A stretch of DNA of 64,000 bases from Xanthostigma xanthostigma. Its lineage: Eukaryota > Arthropoda > Insecta > Raphidioptera > Raphidiidae. Location: NCBI GenBank assembly GCA_963575645.1, contig OY754465.1:62001-126000 (forward strand), in the 5' to 3' direction. How positions within the stretch are numbered: the first letter of the stretch is position 1; the number at the start of each line of letters is the position of its first letter. A model generated the notes under the pieces. That model had not been told where the DNA came from. It saw only the letters and a list, made by a program, of their open reading frames with translations, and made no database searches. A program made the position numbers and the translations under genes. Shown in pieces: positions 1 through 13,598 of the stretch.

Positions 1-2883
1 TAAAGATTTTACACTGAAAACTGTACGTCAAGTTTAACAAAAGTATCGATTTGTTGTAGGAATTGTTAAATTAAGACATCTATCACGTGCTCTACACTAC
101 ACTACGCTCCCCTGCTCGAGAGTCGGAACTGCTAGTGTTTACACTTTTACTCCGACACTGAAATATCCAGAAAGGTCAGTATATCTTACACTTCTGTATA
201 AAAAAGGCAACAGCGTACACTGGAGCACGATACCAAACATACATACGTATTATTTTCATTGCATAATTAATTAAAAGTTCCATATATAATATGTATGTAT
301 ACAGTGTTTTTATATCATTACAAATGCTATTATGTTATGCAGATTGGTAAATTTACAAATTTCCTATTTTTTTAAATGAATGTTGACACATAAACATTTC
401 AGGGGTGTGCAAGTAGTTGATTTTCTGTACTGAATATTTAACAAGTTTTCACAAAACCCCAACACACAAGCACATTTCGCTAACCGCATGACGTCTTTGT
501 TGGGTGCAGTATTTTTTACATCCCTAGAAAATATTTCACATAATTTTTAAAATTTCTGGCAGTTCAATTTTGAGCAAGTTCACTTCTAATTTGTAGGCTG
601 CGTTGGATTTTCATTTTTCTTTACAGACTAGTGCAAAATGGATCATTTTACAATCGCTATGCAGGCATGAAAAACAACAATATTTTGAACACAATTTTTA
701 TGGATGGATCCCTCATAATAGCTCTGTTAGAAAAAAGAGATATTGGACTTGTTTCATCTCGCTAACGCAACATTGGACATTTTCAACACTTATTGAGATA
801 GGAAATCTGAATACATCGTCTATTCTATAAGTCAATGGGTTTGAATAATTCGCGTATAAAAAAACATATGAAATGAACTTGAAATGCGTTGTAAATTCAA
901 CAAAAAAGTTAATTAAAAAAACTGCGAACGATTGGATGTGTTTCGATAAATTATATTTCTGTTTATCAAAAACGTTAAAATGTTTATTTTTTTCATTTAT
1001 ATAAATCGCCTTTCAACTGTTCAATAACAACCTACAGTCGATTTAATTTGTATATTTAGCAGATTAATTGAATTTATTCGTAATGATTTATTTTCACATT
1101 TCATTGGAAAATACAAACCATAACATCTGTTAATACATATTTTCTACCTACAACTAATTTGTTTAATTAGAAATAATAATTATCATGAAATTACAGCTGC
1201 ATAATTTAAATAGAGTGAAAATGTTATTTAATTCAAGTGTAGAGGGCATTGTTTGTAGAAATAAAACACATATTGTAGATGTATAGATATATACCGATAT
1301 TTTTTTTTGCAAAAATATAGCAATACATACTTCCTTTTTAAATTGCTATTTGATACACAGCTACGTAATGGCAGCTGTCAGACTACCAATTCTCGCATGT
1401 GTACAACTTTTTTATTTATTTACCTTCATGTACTGTACGTAATGTTCACAATGAAAGCATGACAACAAAACAAAATCGAACGTAGGTTTAAAAGCAGTTT
1501 ATTTGAAAACTGTATAATGGCGGCTCAGTGCAGAACAAACGAAGAATACCTACTTAAAATAATACAGCTGTTTCTAACTAATTAAACGAATTGTGTTTTT
1601 TGTTTGTGTTAATGAAAGATGATTTTTAATCAAATAGGGTTATTGACAGTGATGAAAATTAAATATAAAACTGTGTTATAATGAAAGTTTATGGTCTAAA
1701 ATATCGTTTAGAATTATTATTTTTATTAAATAAGTGCGTTAAATATATTAAAATAAATAAAATCACGATTTTTAACCTATGTGTCACCTGATTTCAAACA
1801 CCAATCACAGCGCGTGACGTCATTAATCAGTCAACATTACCGGTAGCTGTGTGCCACTGACTGCCATGTGTATTCGTTATCTCTGTTCAGTGTATGTTCT
1901 CTGGTGTATTCATTGTACTCTGTCAATCATATTAAATGCAACACTTTGTTGGTTATAATGCTATATGTCACGTTGTACCCACTTGCTTAGTGTTTACTGA
2001 TTGCCTTGTGTGACGTAGGCAATCAGTAAACATGGCTGTCAAGGTCAATTGACGTTTTGGCGCAGAATTTAAAGTCAAAATAAAAAACAACTAATAATGA
2101 ATCAAATCTGTTATATTTATGAGAAAAAATATTTTTTAAGGGTACATATACCTTTATTCTTTAATTTTAAATACTTTTTGAAATTTTGTCAATAACCCTA
2201 TTCAATAAACTAATAGAATTTGATACATATATATTTAATAACGAATAAAATAGAGAGCAAGGCTGTAGTTCAACGAGTTGTGAACAACAGCGGTATAGAA
2301 AATCTTTTGTCACCAGTTTTACAACAATAGTAAAATATTGTGAATGTAATAGTGAAATATGAAGATCGTTACCTGATGAAACGAAAACGCGACATGGCAG
2401 AGACAGATTGGGAAGGAAAGAGATATAGAGCACACAATCGACAATTTATATGCAATATTTATGAACTACACAACTCGTTTGTTTGACACTGCCATCTATG
2501 ATTGGGTGGGTAAAGTAGTCAAGAAGTTACACTTCTTATCTTTTCTAGGTTAGTCATGAGCCACACCGTCTAATTAAAATAGATTTAACATCTTTTTATT
2601 TTTGTAATAGTTTACTTATTGTAATTTCACATATTAAATAAACTATTTCGTTTCAAACATTTAACATCAACCCAAATTCATATGGCATCAAAGAGTGAAA
2701 ATCTATTAAAGTCCCGAAAAATGATTCCACAATGATTCCAACACTTTCCTGCCACAAGTAGTGATTAATGATGGTACATAAATATTTTTATTCCGATTAT
2801 TATAGATATTTATAAATTATAAGTAAGAGGTATGATGTAAAAATGTAGGTAGGTATAAATTATATTATGTGTGTTTTGCTTAC
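1..2883 (-). other. Partial Pgant2 intron downstream of exon C
   Basis: AT-rich sequence after the exon C donor. I looked for the next GALNT exon (the region after LLERVAE) and did not find it. The only structure seen is a 16-bp inverted repeat (1991-2032). Confidence 0.7.
1991..2032. repeat. Short perfect inverted repeat
   Basis: TGTTTACTGATTGCCT and its exact complement AGGCAATCAGTAAACA flank a 10-base spacer. It can form a hairpin. I see no sign that it is more than a foldback remnant. Confidence 0.6.
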
Positions 2884-3071
2884 CTCGGCAACTCGTTCCA
2901 ACAATGGCTCCAGCCAATTGACGTTGCATTCGCAATGCGAATCCAGGAATGTCAGCACGGAAGCTGTGGCGGCGTCGGCACCGCGGACCCGTGACCTCAT
3001 CAGTCCTTCGCGCTTCGTATTGCGTATCACACGAACTTTGTGGATGCGTGACAATTCTTCACCGTCTTCAG
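2884..3071 (-). CDS. Pgant2: Polypeptide GalNAc-transferase (GALNT2-type) internal exon C with DxH motif
   Basis: This 188-nt exon begins after a CTGTTGCAG acceptor and ends in phase 0 at a GTAAGC donor (2883-2878). The C from exon B plus its first CT makes a Pro codon, giving the family-like junction [20 protein letters not shown]. It then encodes [19 protein letters not shown] and [23 protein letters not shown]. The Asp-Ser-His inside FLDSHCEC is the DxH metal-binding motif of GT27 enzymes, where Mn2+ and UDP-GalNAc are held. [13 protein letters not shown] is typical of the GALNT2/14/16 branch. The intact motif and clean splice sites indicate a functional gene. The rest of the catalytic domain and the C-terminal ricin-type lectin domain must lie left of the window. 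The upstream acceptor sits only 46 bp from a family A repeat. Confidence 0.93.
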
Positions 3072-3117
3072 CTGCAACAGTATTCAAACAACAAATAGGT
3101 ACAGTTTATTAAATACG

Positions 3118-3784
3118 TTTTTGACGTGATAACGTCTTATAAATTGATGAATCACCAATCTTATAAATTGATAAAGTACCGGCTGCATGCACGAAAAAGT
3201 GTAACGTTCCTAAATCCTAACGTTCGTAACGCGTAACGTTCCGCCTGACCCTGTGCGTGCTTTTTGCTAATTTCTCGCTCAATTTAAATCAGATCGGTTT
3301 GAAACCAGTCTTAAACGAAAGAGGAGAACATTTTACATAGATTTCGTATAACAGAATTTGCCTAAACAGTTTTTTTATACAAATTTATATAGAAAAATAG
3401 CTGTATAAATGCAATGTTGTCTAATGCATGGCGCGCGCGCGACGCGGTCGGTCGTCTTTGTTTGCCGTACATGGAAATTAGAAGATAACGTATGTCTTGT
3501 CTTAACATGAAAACGGCTGCATTTCTAATGTTTAATTCAATTTTTTGACATTAGTATTTTGTGAAATGCAACGCCTTCTAAGTTAAGTATTGGAATAACT
3601 AATTATTATTAGAACATAATACTTTGACAGTTGCAAACGTCACTTTTGACATTTCTTATCATTCCGACACCAAGGATAAGCGGATTGAAACCAAATTTTG
3701 GGAGGTTTAGGTTATGTATTACGGAATACGTTATCACGTAAAACTATCGTCCGTAAACCGACTTTACAGACAACCAATTTTTTT
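3118..3784 (+). mobile_element. Family A repeat, copy A1 (core 1)
   Basis: Starts in a T run with TTTTTGACGTGATAACGTC (GACGT-gata-ACGTC is itself a hairpin) and ends with CGTTATCACGTAAAAC, a GTAAA-ccgac-TTTAC hairpin and CAACCAATTTTTTT. ACGTGATAACGT at the 5' end is inverted about 45 bp inside the 3' end. The 5' 120 bp include ACCGGCTGCATGCACG and GCCTGACCCTGTGCGTGC. The roughly 500-bp core (core 1) is shared with copies A2 and A8. It has no coding capacity. It ends 46 bp from the exon C acceptor. Confidence 0.8.
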
Positions 3785-6265
3785 ATGTTTGATACCGATG
3801 CTATTGATATTCATCTAGTGCTAGTCAATGAAAATTAGGAATTCTTTAAACATAAATGGTTATTGTCCTCAACATCTACCGATGAAATCAGCGATAAAAA
3901 TCGGTCAAGTGCAAGTTGCACAATTAGTGTTCCGTGTCATCAGGCCGCCACTTGTGTGTTCTATTGCCAAATTTTGGTTATAACGAAACAAAACAATCAA
4001 ACTGTGATCGCGCTAGAATCTTCCAATCCTGAATTTAAGACTTCATTTTTTTACTAAAAATTCTCTATTTTGTTAGTCTCTTGTTAATATTTTACGTGTT
4101 TTAACGGTTCATAATCGGCGAAATCGCATCATGACCTTCCCCAATTTTCAAATTCCTATATATGTAACGTGCCTTTAATTCATTTGTATAGCTTTTCAAT
4201 TTCGATATCAAAGCAGTTTTTTTATATCAAAAGATTTGTTTTCATGTCGTTAAGCTGTTTTTGAAATCTTATTTCTGATTTCTATTTTGCAAAATCCTTT
4301 CATGCACCGCATGCGACATTATAAGTATAGACGCATGTATAGAATACATTATGAATATGACGAGGGGCAGGTTTTGTAAACGAACACGTTTTTAATTTCC
4401 TTCTGTAGCGTTTATAATCGCAAACACATTTCCTGCAGTATTTAGTAAGATATGCAAACGCCTTTGGCAGTAGCGTCGCGTAAATAAATAAACAAAATAA
4501 ATAAGTACCTCGTTCTGTTTGTACAAAATAAGAAAACGTGTGTTTTGAAGTACACATATATTATTAATCATCTTTTTATTCCAGATCGAAAACAAAAATA
4601 TATAAATGTTTACTGTATGATCGAGTAATAGCTACAGAATTCACACAAAAATTGAAAAATTGACGTCTAGTTTTTTGAATAATAAAATCCTAAATTTTTA
4701 ATTTTTACTGTTTTCAAAGAAAGAATTAATATTCACGTCATATTTTCACCAATTTAATCATTATGAACCCAAGTTAAAAGTCGAATATCTGACTTGCATC
4801 TTGCTGGCAATAATTATATAGTCATAAAAAACCTTCAAATTTATCGTTCCGAGGGTGGAATCGAGAACCCTACAGCTTTAAGAGATACGAGAATGGTTAA
4901 CATTTTATTATACTATAATAAATCAAAATTTTTCAATGTTTATAATCAACAAATATTTTTAATTTAGAAATACCTAAGCACCAAACTACTCGCAGTTAAA
5001 ATGTTGCCGTATTTATTACCCTCCGTCTGAAGTTTATTTTATAAAATTACTTGCATCTCTGAAAATATGCTAGGTAAATATTTTGTTTCATTTAACATAT
5101 GTATTACGATGCTTTTCACAGACTTCATAATATTTTCTCTACAAATTACACTGCCTGCATTCAGAGGTAGGTACACAGATGAAAATTTAATATACACATT
5201 GTCCGAAAGCTATTCTGAACATCGACAATATTAGTAAGTCCAACAAAGTGATGGAGGGTCGCGTATTTTCCATGAATACTTTGACAAAATAAAACAATAT
5301 TCTTTTTGGTATTTGTTTAACAGCCTCATGTTATGAGTCTCTAAAGCCTCTCTAAATATTTTCTCTACCTGTATTTTGTGGAAACTGTATAAAAATCAGT
5401 TGAACAGTTTCAGCGAATTTATCGCTTTCAGTCAAACAAATAGCAGACAGCCAGACAGATGTTTAGAATAGAATTGTGCACTGATTGTATCCAAAGTCTA
5501 TCCAAATTTAGATAGCTATAAATGGCCGCTTAAAACCAAAAATATACACAAACCAGTCAATTCTTACAGTTCATTAGATAAGTTTATCTACTGTACAAAA
5601 GAAACCCAAACTTTCCAAAGAATCTTTATGACGTTCCTATTATATACAAAATAAAGTATATAAAGGAGAAGGATATATATATATTATATAATATGTAGTG
5701 AAATGGTTCATGACTTTCTTTTGATAAATTACTGTTGAAATAACAGCGAATTATTTTTCCCCCAACAGCGGAACGATGTAAACACTGGAAGAGCCCATCC
5801 GCGTTCAATTTTCATTTTAGATTAGAATGTTATTAAAGAATATTCCCTGGTGATATCAAAATGCATTACAGTGCACTCGATATTTATGAGCTACAAAAGA
5901 AAAGATAATATTTACATATTATAGTGTCAGAAATTTGATCCGACATTTTTAATGGCTTTTACAGCAGACTCGAATGAGCACGCATGTAAGTGCTGTAGTT
6001 GGCAAGTTATGGTGTTTAAAATTTTTCTAAGAATAATTCATACAAACGCTTCTCTCTTCTAAAATATTATAGATAGAAAGCCGCGGAGGATTGCAATGAA
6101 TTCAGCGTGTTTTCTTTTTTGTATAACTGCGGTTAATATTAAACGTATCTTAAACTTCTTGGTGTCAAAAGAAGTTTTTTATTCACAAAAATAATTAAAG
6201 TTTAAAAAAATTACATATTTTTAAAAAATATGTAAATGTCACAGATATATGCTTGAAGTTACTCG
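3785..6265. other. Intronic sequence, nothing recognised
   Basis: AT-rich, only short chance ORFs, no family resemblance recognised. Confidence 0.5.
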
Positions 6266-6384
6266 ACCCTGCATAAAAAAAAACCTCTCAATCGAATGAG
6301 CACAAACGGAGAGGTGATCTCTTTTTAGTTTCAAAGTAATAACCCTTTTGTGCATGCTCGTAAAGCAATTATTTTATGCAGGGT
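6266..6384. mobile_element. Tiny palindromic MITE
   Basis: Ends ACCCTGCATAAAA and TTTTATGCAGGGT are perfect inverted copies, and the inner GAGCACAAA and TTTGTGCATGCTC also mirror each other. At 119 bp it is a typical miniature foldback element. No target duplication is clear. Confidence 0.55.
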
Positions 6385-9300
6385 AATGCAAAAAATATTT
6401 CAATGTAGATATACATTTTTTGCATGTAAACAAACGCAACTTAAAATTTTTAAAGCATAATTAAACGAGACTTCTTTCCCAAATATCACGAAAAAAAAAC
6501 AAATTACTTTGGTATTTCTTACAGTCCCTTTGCTCGTTAACTCTATAACTTTTTCTTATTTTCTGACATATTTGTAAAGTTATGGTGCATCGAACTCGAT
6601 TTAAAAAGAAACCGGTTAGCTTAGTTCACCTCTCGTTGACCCAGTTGTAATTCATAAAGTTTTGTTAATTAAAGTCTCAAAAAATAAATAATTGTCAATC
6701 ATACATTTCCGTGCCTCTTATAAAATTTTTCCAGAAATAAAACATTCAAAGCTTATTTTGATATGCGTCACATACAAATCCTAATTTATATTTTATTCAA
6801 CTTATTTCACATTGCATATCGCTCTATTGAACGATGAAAAATTACAGAAAACATGGCTCAGTAAACTTTCAGTAAATTTCTTCACGGTATGTCTGCTTCG
6901 AATCAAATCTAACAATTCTCCCTCATATTTTGTCATCTTTTCGTACGTTTCTCTTTTATGAATTTCAAAAACTACACGCTTTCAAACGTTTGATTCAAAG
7001 TTAATTATATTTGAGACTTGCATATAATTTTTTTTTAATCCTTTACTTAACCGCGCAATAAAATATAGCTTGAAATAAAAATAAATTATAAAAGAGATTT
7101 GCTCAAATATATGTATGTTGTTTAGGTATTAGGCATGTATTAGTTATTATATAACAATGTGAATATATTTACTATACCTATGCATTTACAAAGTAGTTGG
7201 ATTATAGATATAGTATGTAAATAATTAATAAATATTTTTTATCTATTACGGAAAAGTACCTCAGCATGATTTATGACGTTAAGAAGAAACAAGTTTTATG
7301 GTAAAAGGAGCTTACATAAATATCTTAGAATTTATTTTTAAACTTATTTGAGATCAGAATCAAATGACTTAGATGTTATTTTGTTCAGAATTTACCTAAA
7401 CCTAAAAAATTCCAGTTAAGAAAAAAAAAAAAACAAATTTTAGACGGGGTTCTTAAAATCAAGTTATATACTTGGAAGTCTTCAAATCCTTTATCCACTA
7501 CTAAGGATGTGTGATAAGTTTTTATTACAAGAAGGACTTGTTAGTTTTTTAATTAATATACCATTAATGCTTCTGCTACAAATTTGGTTTGACCACTCAT
7601 CATGTGATCATTTGAATATCGTCGTTGGTTCTGTACTTCTGTGGTTCTGTAATAGCTCTTATGTGCATGATTGGCAGATTTTACGTGTTTTAAATGAAAA
7701 GATTCAGGAAACGGAGCTCTATACATTAGTAACACCTCCAAATTAATTTTACAGTAACCAACAAGGGGAAGTAACTCTTATGTGAAAAGTTGTATCAAAT
7801 AATTCCTCCCATGTGCCAATAAATGCGAAATTAACGTTAAATATTTTTTAAGAAAATACTTCGTCTTAATTAAACACGTATAGTGAAGATAAATATGAAT
7901 TAGTAATATACCTCTGAAATTGCTAGTTCTTACCGTCCATTGCTGAAAAAAACACTTTTTGGCCTTTCCTGCAAATTTTAATTTTTGCACATTAGAGGTA
8001 TTACAGAACCAACGACGATATGCTTCATCATTAAAATAAATTTTGAAATAACACATAAAACAGTCAGAAAGCTTTTTTAAGTCTCCCGGCAGTCAGGGTT
8101 ATTTGAGAGTAGCACCAATTCACAAATTATTATTTTCTAATACTTTAAAAAGCTAATTGATACTTTTATTAGTTCTCGTGAAATGTCTATATTGTGTAAC
8201 ACGAGTGCATTGTGCTACACGCTCGGATATTCTAAAACCGTGTTCGACTTATTACCCTAAAACGAGTAATCTTTAAGTCTGCTAGTTTTAAAAACCATCT
8301 TTGAGCAGCCAACGGCCTACTATAGCTTATCACTTAATCTAAACCGTAGACGCTATGACAATTTTCCTTTAATAATATTCGACTTTTAATATTTTAGCGT
8401 ATGGTCGACAAAAGTATAATTTGCCCAATTAAACATTTTTCATTTTTCGTTCCATTAACTTTTAAATCATAATTTATATCTTTTTAAAATAAGTAATACT
8501 TAATATCATCAGGATTTTTTTTAATCTATTCTTTTACTGCAAATCGTTATTTTAATATTTTATGATTACTGATCATTCTTTAATATATTTTTAACCCCCG
8601 ATGCAAACAAAGGTTGTTACAAGTTTGAAATCTTTGTTCACTGCGTTTTTTATTTGTTTTAAAGCTACTATTTGCACAATGGTCCTTAGTCAAGTTCTAT
8701 AGAAATCGGTTCAGTCGTTTACAAAATCGTCAAAACGTGTGTGAAAATTTCGGTCACTATCACGGCTAGAAGCTTCGAGTCTGAACTTAGATATTCAGTT
8801 TTTGAGTTCTAAGAACAAATTCAAATTTTCAAAGAAAATTAATTTAATTTTATAAGCGTTTACATATAGTTTCACTTTTCTGTAAATTTGTAAAAGTCAA
8901 ATCTTGTACCGCATCTCAGCTCACTTTACAGTCGTAAATAGTGCCGATGACAACATAATATAGTTAATAAGCTGATTACTTGGCTATAAAATATTTAAAA
9001 ACCACGTGGTGGAAGTCCGGGTATGGGTGATGGGAGAACGTGTCTCCGCTAGTATTAAAAAGCTTTTTAATTTTTATCATTCAAACTCCACAAGTAGGAA
9101 ATATTCACATTTCAAAACTTTGCAATATTTTCTCGTTTCGAGGTTCCATGAGTTCAAAAAACGTATTTTTGGAAAACGTCTCCTCGCCTATTTGTCTGTA
9201 AACACGATACAGGTCAAACAGATGAGCGGATTGAAACAAAAATTTGGGAGAATGTTTGAAATTCAAATATGAGAAGCCTTATTGTTTTTGTGGAAAATCG

Positions 9301-10087
9301 GCGCATGTGCAGAATAGATATATTTTTTTCTATTATAATGATATACTTTTCATAACGGTTTACATTATTCTATTTAATTGGCGAGAGAACGCATAAGAAG
9401 TTTTACTTAAAATTTTTTTGCCAAATACGAAATCGAGAGCGGTAGCGCTGGGCTTAAAAACCTCTAATTTACAGGGTGTAAAATTGGTAACTGAAGTGAT
9501 GTACATATATATGTAGTACAGATTCGAGATTTTTTATGAACACACGGCGTGCTATTGGTATAAAGTACACAACATACATCATCATCAATAACTTTGCGGG
9601 AAATGTATAACAAATAATGAGTGACAACATCAGTTGCCTCACACGAGTCTTATGAGTAGTACAACACTCATTTGTGTCCCGTGACGCATGTTACACGCTG
9701 TTCAATATTATTTCTCCGTAAATACAACATACTAGAATATATACCAAGTGTCCTCGAGAAAGTACTTTCCGCGAATTTAACTATTTTTTTCTTTTGAGTT
9801 AAAAATTGAAAACTTTGATAGGTAGATATTGCAACGGGTTTTTTTACCAATAATTAATTTTACCAAACAGGTCACTGTTTTTTATCAAAGTAGGGGAACA
9901 GAACAAATCCCCTCAACGGGTCTGCGTCTCAACTAAACACAAGTAAATACGAGAATATAATTATTACTTATTTAATTTTAGCCAATCAAATTACCGATTT
10001 CATTAAAACACTAATAACTGCACAGTTTTGGAAAATAAATATTTTATTCCGTCGCTATAAGTTTCTGATACATACGACCTTGTTATA
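6385..10087. other. Intronic sequence with weak repeat traces
   Basis: No gene recognised. A 20-bp inverted pair occurs at 7616-7635 and 8002-8021. 9180-9290 resembles the middle of the 21-kb inverted repeat (GGTCAAAC..GATGA.CGGATTGAAACA), a phrase common in insect dispersed repeats. Confidence 0.45.
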
Positions 10088-10551
10088 CAGTGTAAACTCT
10101 TTATAACGTCGAAATTTTTACGATTTGGTTGGTTTATCTTAAAACCTATACATTAATACCCTCTTTATAACGCAACAGCCATTCTCTATTACGAAGAAAT
10201 ATGTTCATATTTAGGCGTCAGCAAATGTTTACAGACATAAAGAGGACCATTCTGAACCATCACCATCTATTCAACAAGCACTTGATGACGCCAAACTATA
10301 GGTATATGTGTTTGGAATAAATTAATTTTGTGAAAATTGGTTATTTTTCTTTCTTCCCTCCATATAACGAAAATTCTTTATAACGAAAAAAATGTTCGGT
10401 CCCTTAAAATTCGTTATAAAGAGATTATACAGTACATTGAAGATTATTGTTAATTTGGTTGTTTTTCTTTCTTCACTCCATATAACGGTAACTCTCTATA
10501 ACGATAAAAAATGCTCGGTCCCTTGAGTTTTGTTATAAAGAGTTTTCACTG
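10088..10551. mobile_element. pogo/Tigger-like non-autonomous DNA element, copy F1
   Basis: Begins CAGTGTAAACTCTTTATAAC and ends GTTATAAAGAGTTTTCACTG, flanked by TA on both sides (10086-10087 and 10552-10553). TA duplications and a CAGTG..CTCTTTATAACG terminus are typical of Tc1/mariner elements of the pogo/Tigger group. The last roughly 100 bp occur twice in tandem (about 10335-10436 and 10455-10551), each with a terminus-like GTTATAAAGAG. No transposase remains. It is related, in opposite orientation, to 19073-20369. Confidence 0.75.
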
Positions 10552-10863
10552 TATTAAATAACACCGTATATTTTTTTCGATTAGAATTAATCTTGGAAAT
10601 TTTTGAAATTGTTTCGCTTTAGTGAGTGTTTATTTTTTTCTTTTATTAAAAGTCAAAAACTTTGATCCAAAACATTTTGGAAATCACTCACTTTAACCTG
10701 GTACTTAGGTTATTATACAAAAAAGCCCAAACGAGATCATTCTGAAAAATATAGAGTACCGCTTAAAATAACACCTATGACAAATTTTCTCCTGTACCGG
10801 TTGTCCAACCCCTCAAAGTTTCAAATTTCCAACTCAAAAAACAAATTGGTAGAAGTTTTGTTC

Positions 10864-10977
10864 CAAAATATGTATTGAAGGAGATTTATTTGGTTGAGGA
10901 ACAATTAAAAATAAGCTGGTAAATACACTGGTAAAGCTTATTTTTAATTGTTCCTCAACCAAATAAATCTCCTTCAA
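10864..10977. repeat. Perfect palindrome built from Penelope-like repeat ends
   Basis: Two 44-bp arms (TTGAAGGAGATTTATTTGG and its complement) face each other across about 17 bases. The arm sequence AAGCTTATTT..ATTGTTCCTCAACC matches the outer ends of the repeat at 34638-35149 and 15939-16076. Confidence 0.7.
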
Positions 10978-12249
10978 AAAACAAAACAACAAAATGCATG
11001 GACACCCTGTAAATTATATAATCTCGCAGTCTAATACAAATACATGTCTCCAATATTATATCCTTGCTTATAGAATCTCATAGTTGGACAACCCTACCGG
11101 GACACACTTAAAATGCAATATTCTTCTGTCATCATTTAAATAATATAGCTCAGCGGTGACAACAGTAATGGAACCTTCGGCTCCATCGTATTACAGTACC
11201 ACTTTAAGACACAATGTTTGTAGACTTTGATTTTGTTTGAGTAAGAAACCTTCTCGAGCGACATAACATCCATTTACTTCTATGCCCGCGCCCCGCACTT
11301 TATGCTACGTCATTCACCGTCATATTGCGATCGCTATATCACGGAGCCGCTATCTTAGGCAACCAAGGTTTTGACTAAACTAATTACGTGCACATTTTAC
11401 ATGAATCGTTGGCCAACTACAAGGACTCTATATAAGCAAGAGTTGTTTTATAATGTACCGGTTGTAGTGAAAAGAGCTTTGAATGTCTTCAGGGGCTGAA
11501 AGAACAGGAAAGGTTTATGTAAAACCACCGTACAGATGTCTGTTATAACATGGCATGACGTTTGCCACCTAACATGAATCTGAACAAAAACAAAGATCAC
11601 ACAACTTGCTTGGGGTGTTATCATTTAAAATAATATTTTAGCCGCAATGTTATTATCCTCACACTGTGGTACAAGGTTAAACAAATAATATATTAACTAT
11701 TAATTCATTATTATAATAATTACACGTAATTGTGATTTCCATAAGAAAAAAACGTGTCCGATTTGATTTTTCAATCTTGTTCTCGCTAAGAACTCCAAGT
11801 TTATTGATTTCAGTGCCAATCGAATCAAGGGTCCTACGTGCGATTTGTTACTTTTACAAAACTACATTTTTTTATTCAAGAGACTAAAACGCTTGCAAAT
11901 TCACCAAAAAATCGAATTCCATCACAATCACAAGATTTCTATTCAAAAATAAATGCAACATAAATGTTATAATAAGAAACAAATGAAATTGAATGAATCA
12001 TAATCGAATTCATCTAAACGACTTTCTGGTGAAACTAACCAAGTTTAGAAAACGGATGATATTTTTATAGTAGTAACATAACCGTTCAAACTGATTCACT
12101 TGAGTATAGGTATAGCTACATATATTATGTAATATATATATTATGTATGTTGGTACATATTAAGTATTAAGGTCGCTGCACACGAGGCTAGAAACGCTGC
12201 CAGACTTGCCTACTAGTTTTATAGCACTGGTTTTCTTGATTGCTGTTAA
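10978..12249. other. Intronic sequence; part of a diverged dispersed repeat
   Basis: No gene seen. 11310-11390 resembles 52190-52260 (CACCGTCATATTGCG..CTATCTTAGGCAACCAAGG against a diverged copy), suggesting an old dispersed repeat. Confidence 0.4.
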
Positions 12250-13346
12250 GTGTTTGCTTCACACGAGACTACTTTTCAAGCTTGTTTTGTGGATAGATCT
12301 GGTGCGCGCGCAGTAGCAGTTAACGGATTTCAATCTGAGCTTAACGAAATAACCACCGGTGTTCCACAGGGATCAATTTTGGGTCCTGTGCTTTTTATAT
12401 ACTCTTCATTAACGATTTGCCAGTTCAATTCAGTGAGGAGGAGGGTCTTATGATTTATGCTGACGATACAAGCATCGTGTCATCTAGTCGTACAATGCCA
12501 GAGCTCTATGATAATATTAATGAATCTCTTCATATTTTAAGTGAATATTGCAGTCAAAATAACTTAGCTTTAAATGCGCAAAAAACTAAACTAATGCAAC
12601 TATCTCTATGCTCAACTGACAAAAAAATTCCTCAAATTGTTTTAGATGACCAGGTGCTTGAAACCGTCACTGACTTTAAACTATTAGGTTTTCAAATTAA
12701 TGAAAACTGCTGTTGGACTACACACATACACCATATATGTTCAAAAATTTCTAAAAATGCTTTTTTAATACGAAGACTATGCACTATATCTAAAGATCCA
12801 AACGTCATTAAAACAGCTTATTATTCTTTTATTTTTCCTTTTTTAAAATACGGTATTCTCTGCTGGGGTCAAGCAGGACCAAGTCAAAAAGTTTTTGTCA
12901 AACAAAAAATGGTTTTAAGGTAGGTATATGTTTAATTTAAAAAGAACTGATTCATGTGTTCCCTATTTTAAATTACATAATATATTGACGCTGCCTTGCA
13001 TTTTATTATTTTATGCAGCCGTATACATAAAATCAAGAAGTCATTCCTTGCCTATGGTAGGTGACACACATGAATACAATACTAGGTATGGCGGAGCTAT
13101 TAAAGGCATCAAATGCAACACAACAAGCTTTCAAAGGAGTCCTATTAATTTTTCTATAGCTGTTTTTAACAAATTACCAATACCTTTGAAAAATATTACG
13201 CCTATCTCTAAGTTTAAAATAGCTCTTAGACAGTTTTTAGTCGCAGTCTTTTTATAAAACTAACGATTTCTTTTTATAAATTGTAACTATATTACTTATG
13301 TATTTTTTGACTATCCGAGCATCCTTCGAGGTCTGTTGGAAATAAA

Positions 13347-13402
<56 letters not shown>
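12250..13402 (+). pseudogene. 5'-truncated, frameshifted L2/CR1-like LINE reverse transcriptase
   Basis: The remnant starts inside the reverse transcriptase domain. TTGVPQGSILGPVLF (about 12350-12400) is the RT motif before the catalytic site. After a frameshift near 12410-12450 comes MIYADDTSIVSSS with the YADD metal-binding centre, then LGFQINENCCWTTHI and the thumb/C-terminal region to about 12921. A second break leads to 12928-13257, which carries DTHEYNTRYGG and a final FKIALRQFL, the usual C-terminus of CR1/L2-type LINEs. The 3' end has AATAAAATTATT running into an (ATT)n tail (13347-13402), again typical of these clades. The endonuclease and 5' half are missing, as after incomplete reverse transcription. 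The exact clade (L2, CR1, Daphne, Crack) is uncertain. Confidence 0.85.
13347..13402 (+). repeat. (ATT)n LINE tail microsatellite
   Basis: About 18 units of ATT directly after AATAAA. It is the 3' tail of the LINE remnant, not an independent microsatellite. Confidence 0.9.
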
Positions 13403-13405
<3 letters not shown>

Positions 13406-13598
13406 AACACAGAGCAAAACGTGTCTGTTGTCTGACTCTGAGCAGAATGACGCCATGTTTCTGTGGTTCTCTTTATATGAGATTACATAGATACAAATCT
13501 TCTTTGATCTGTAATGTGCCCACAGACAAACAGTCGAACAGACTTTTTCCACAAATATGTTTTTTGACCTTCGAGGACTACAAAACGTTTTTTGTTTT

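Noticed and set aside
2867-3112. Plus-strand ORF over exon C
   Set aside because: It is the antisense shadow of the Pgant2 exon, whose minus-strand protein is clearly conserved.
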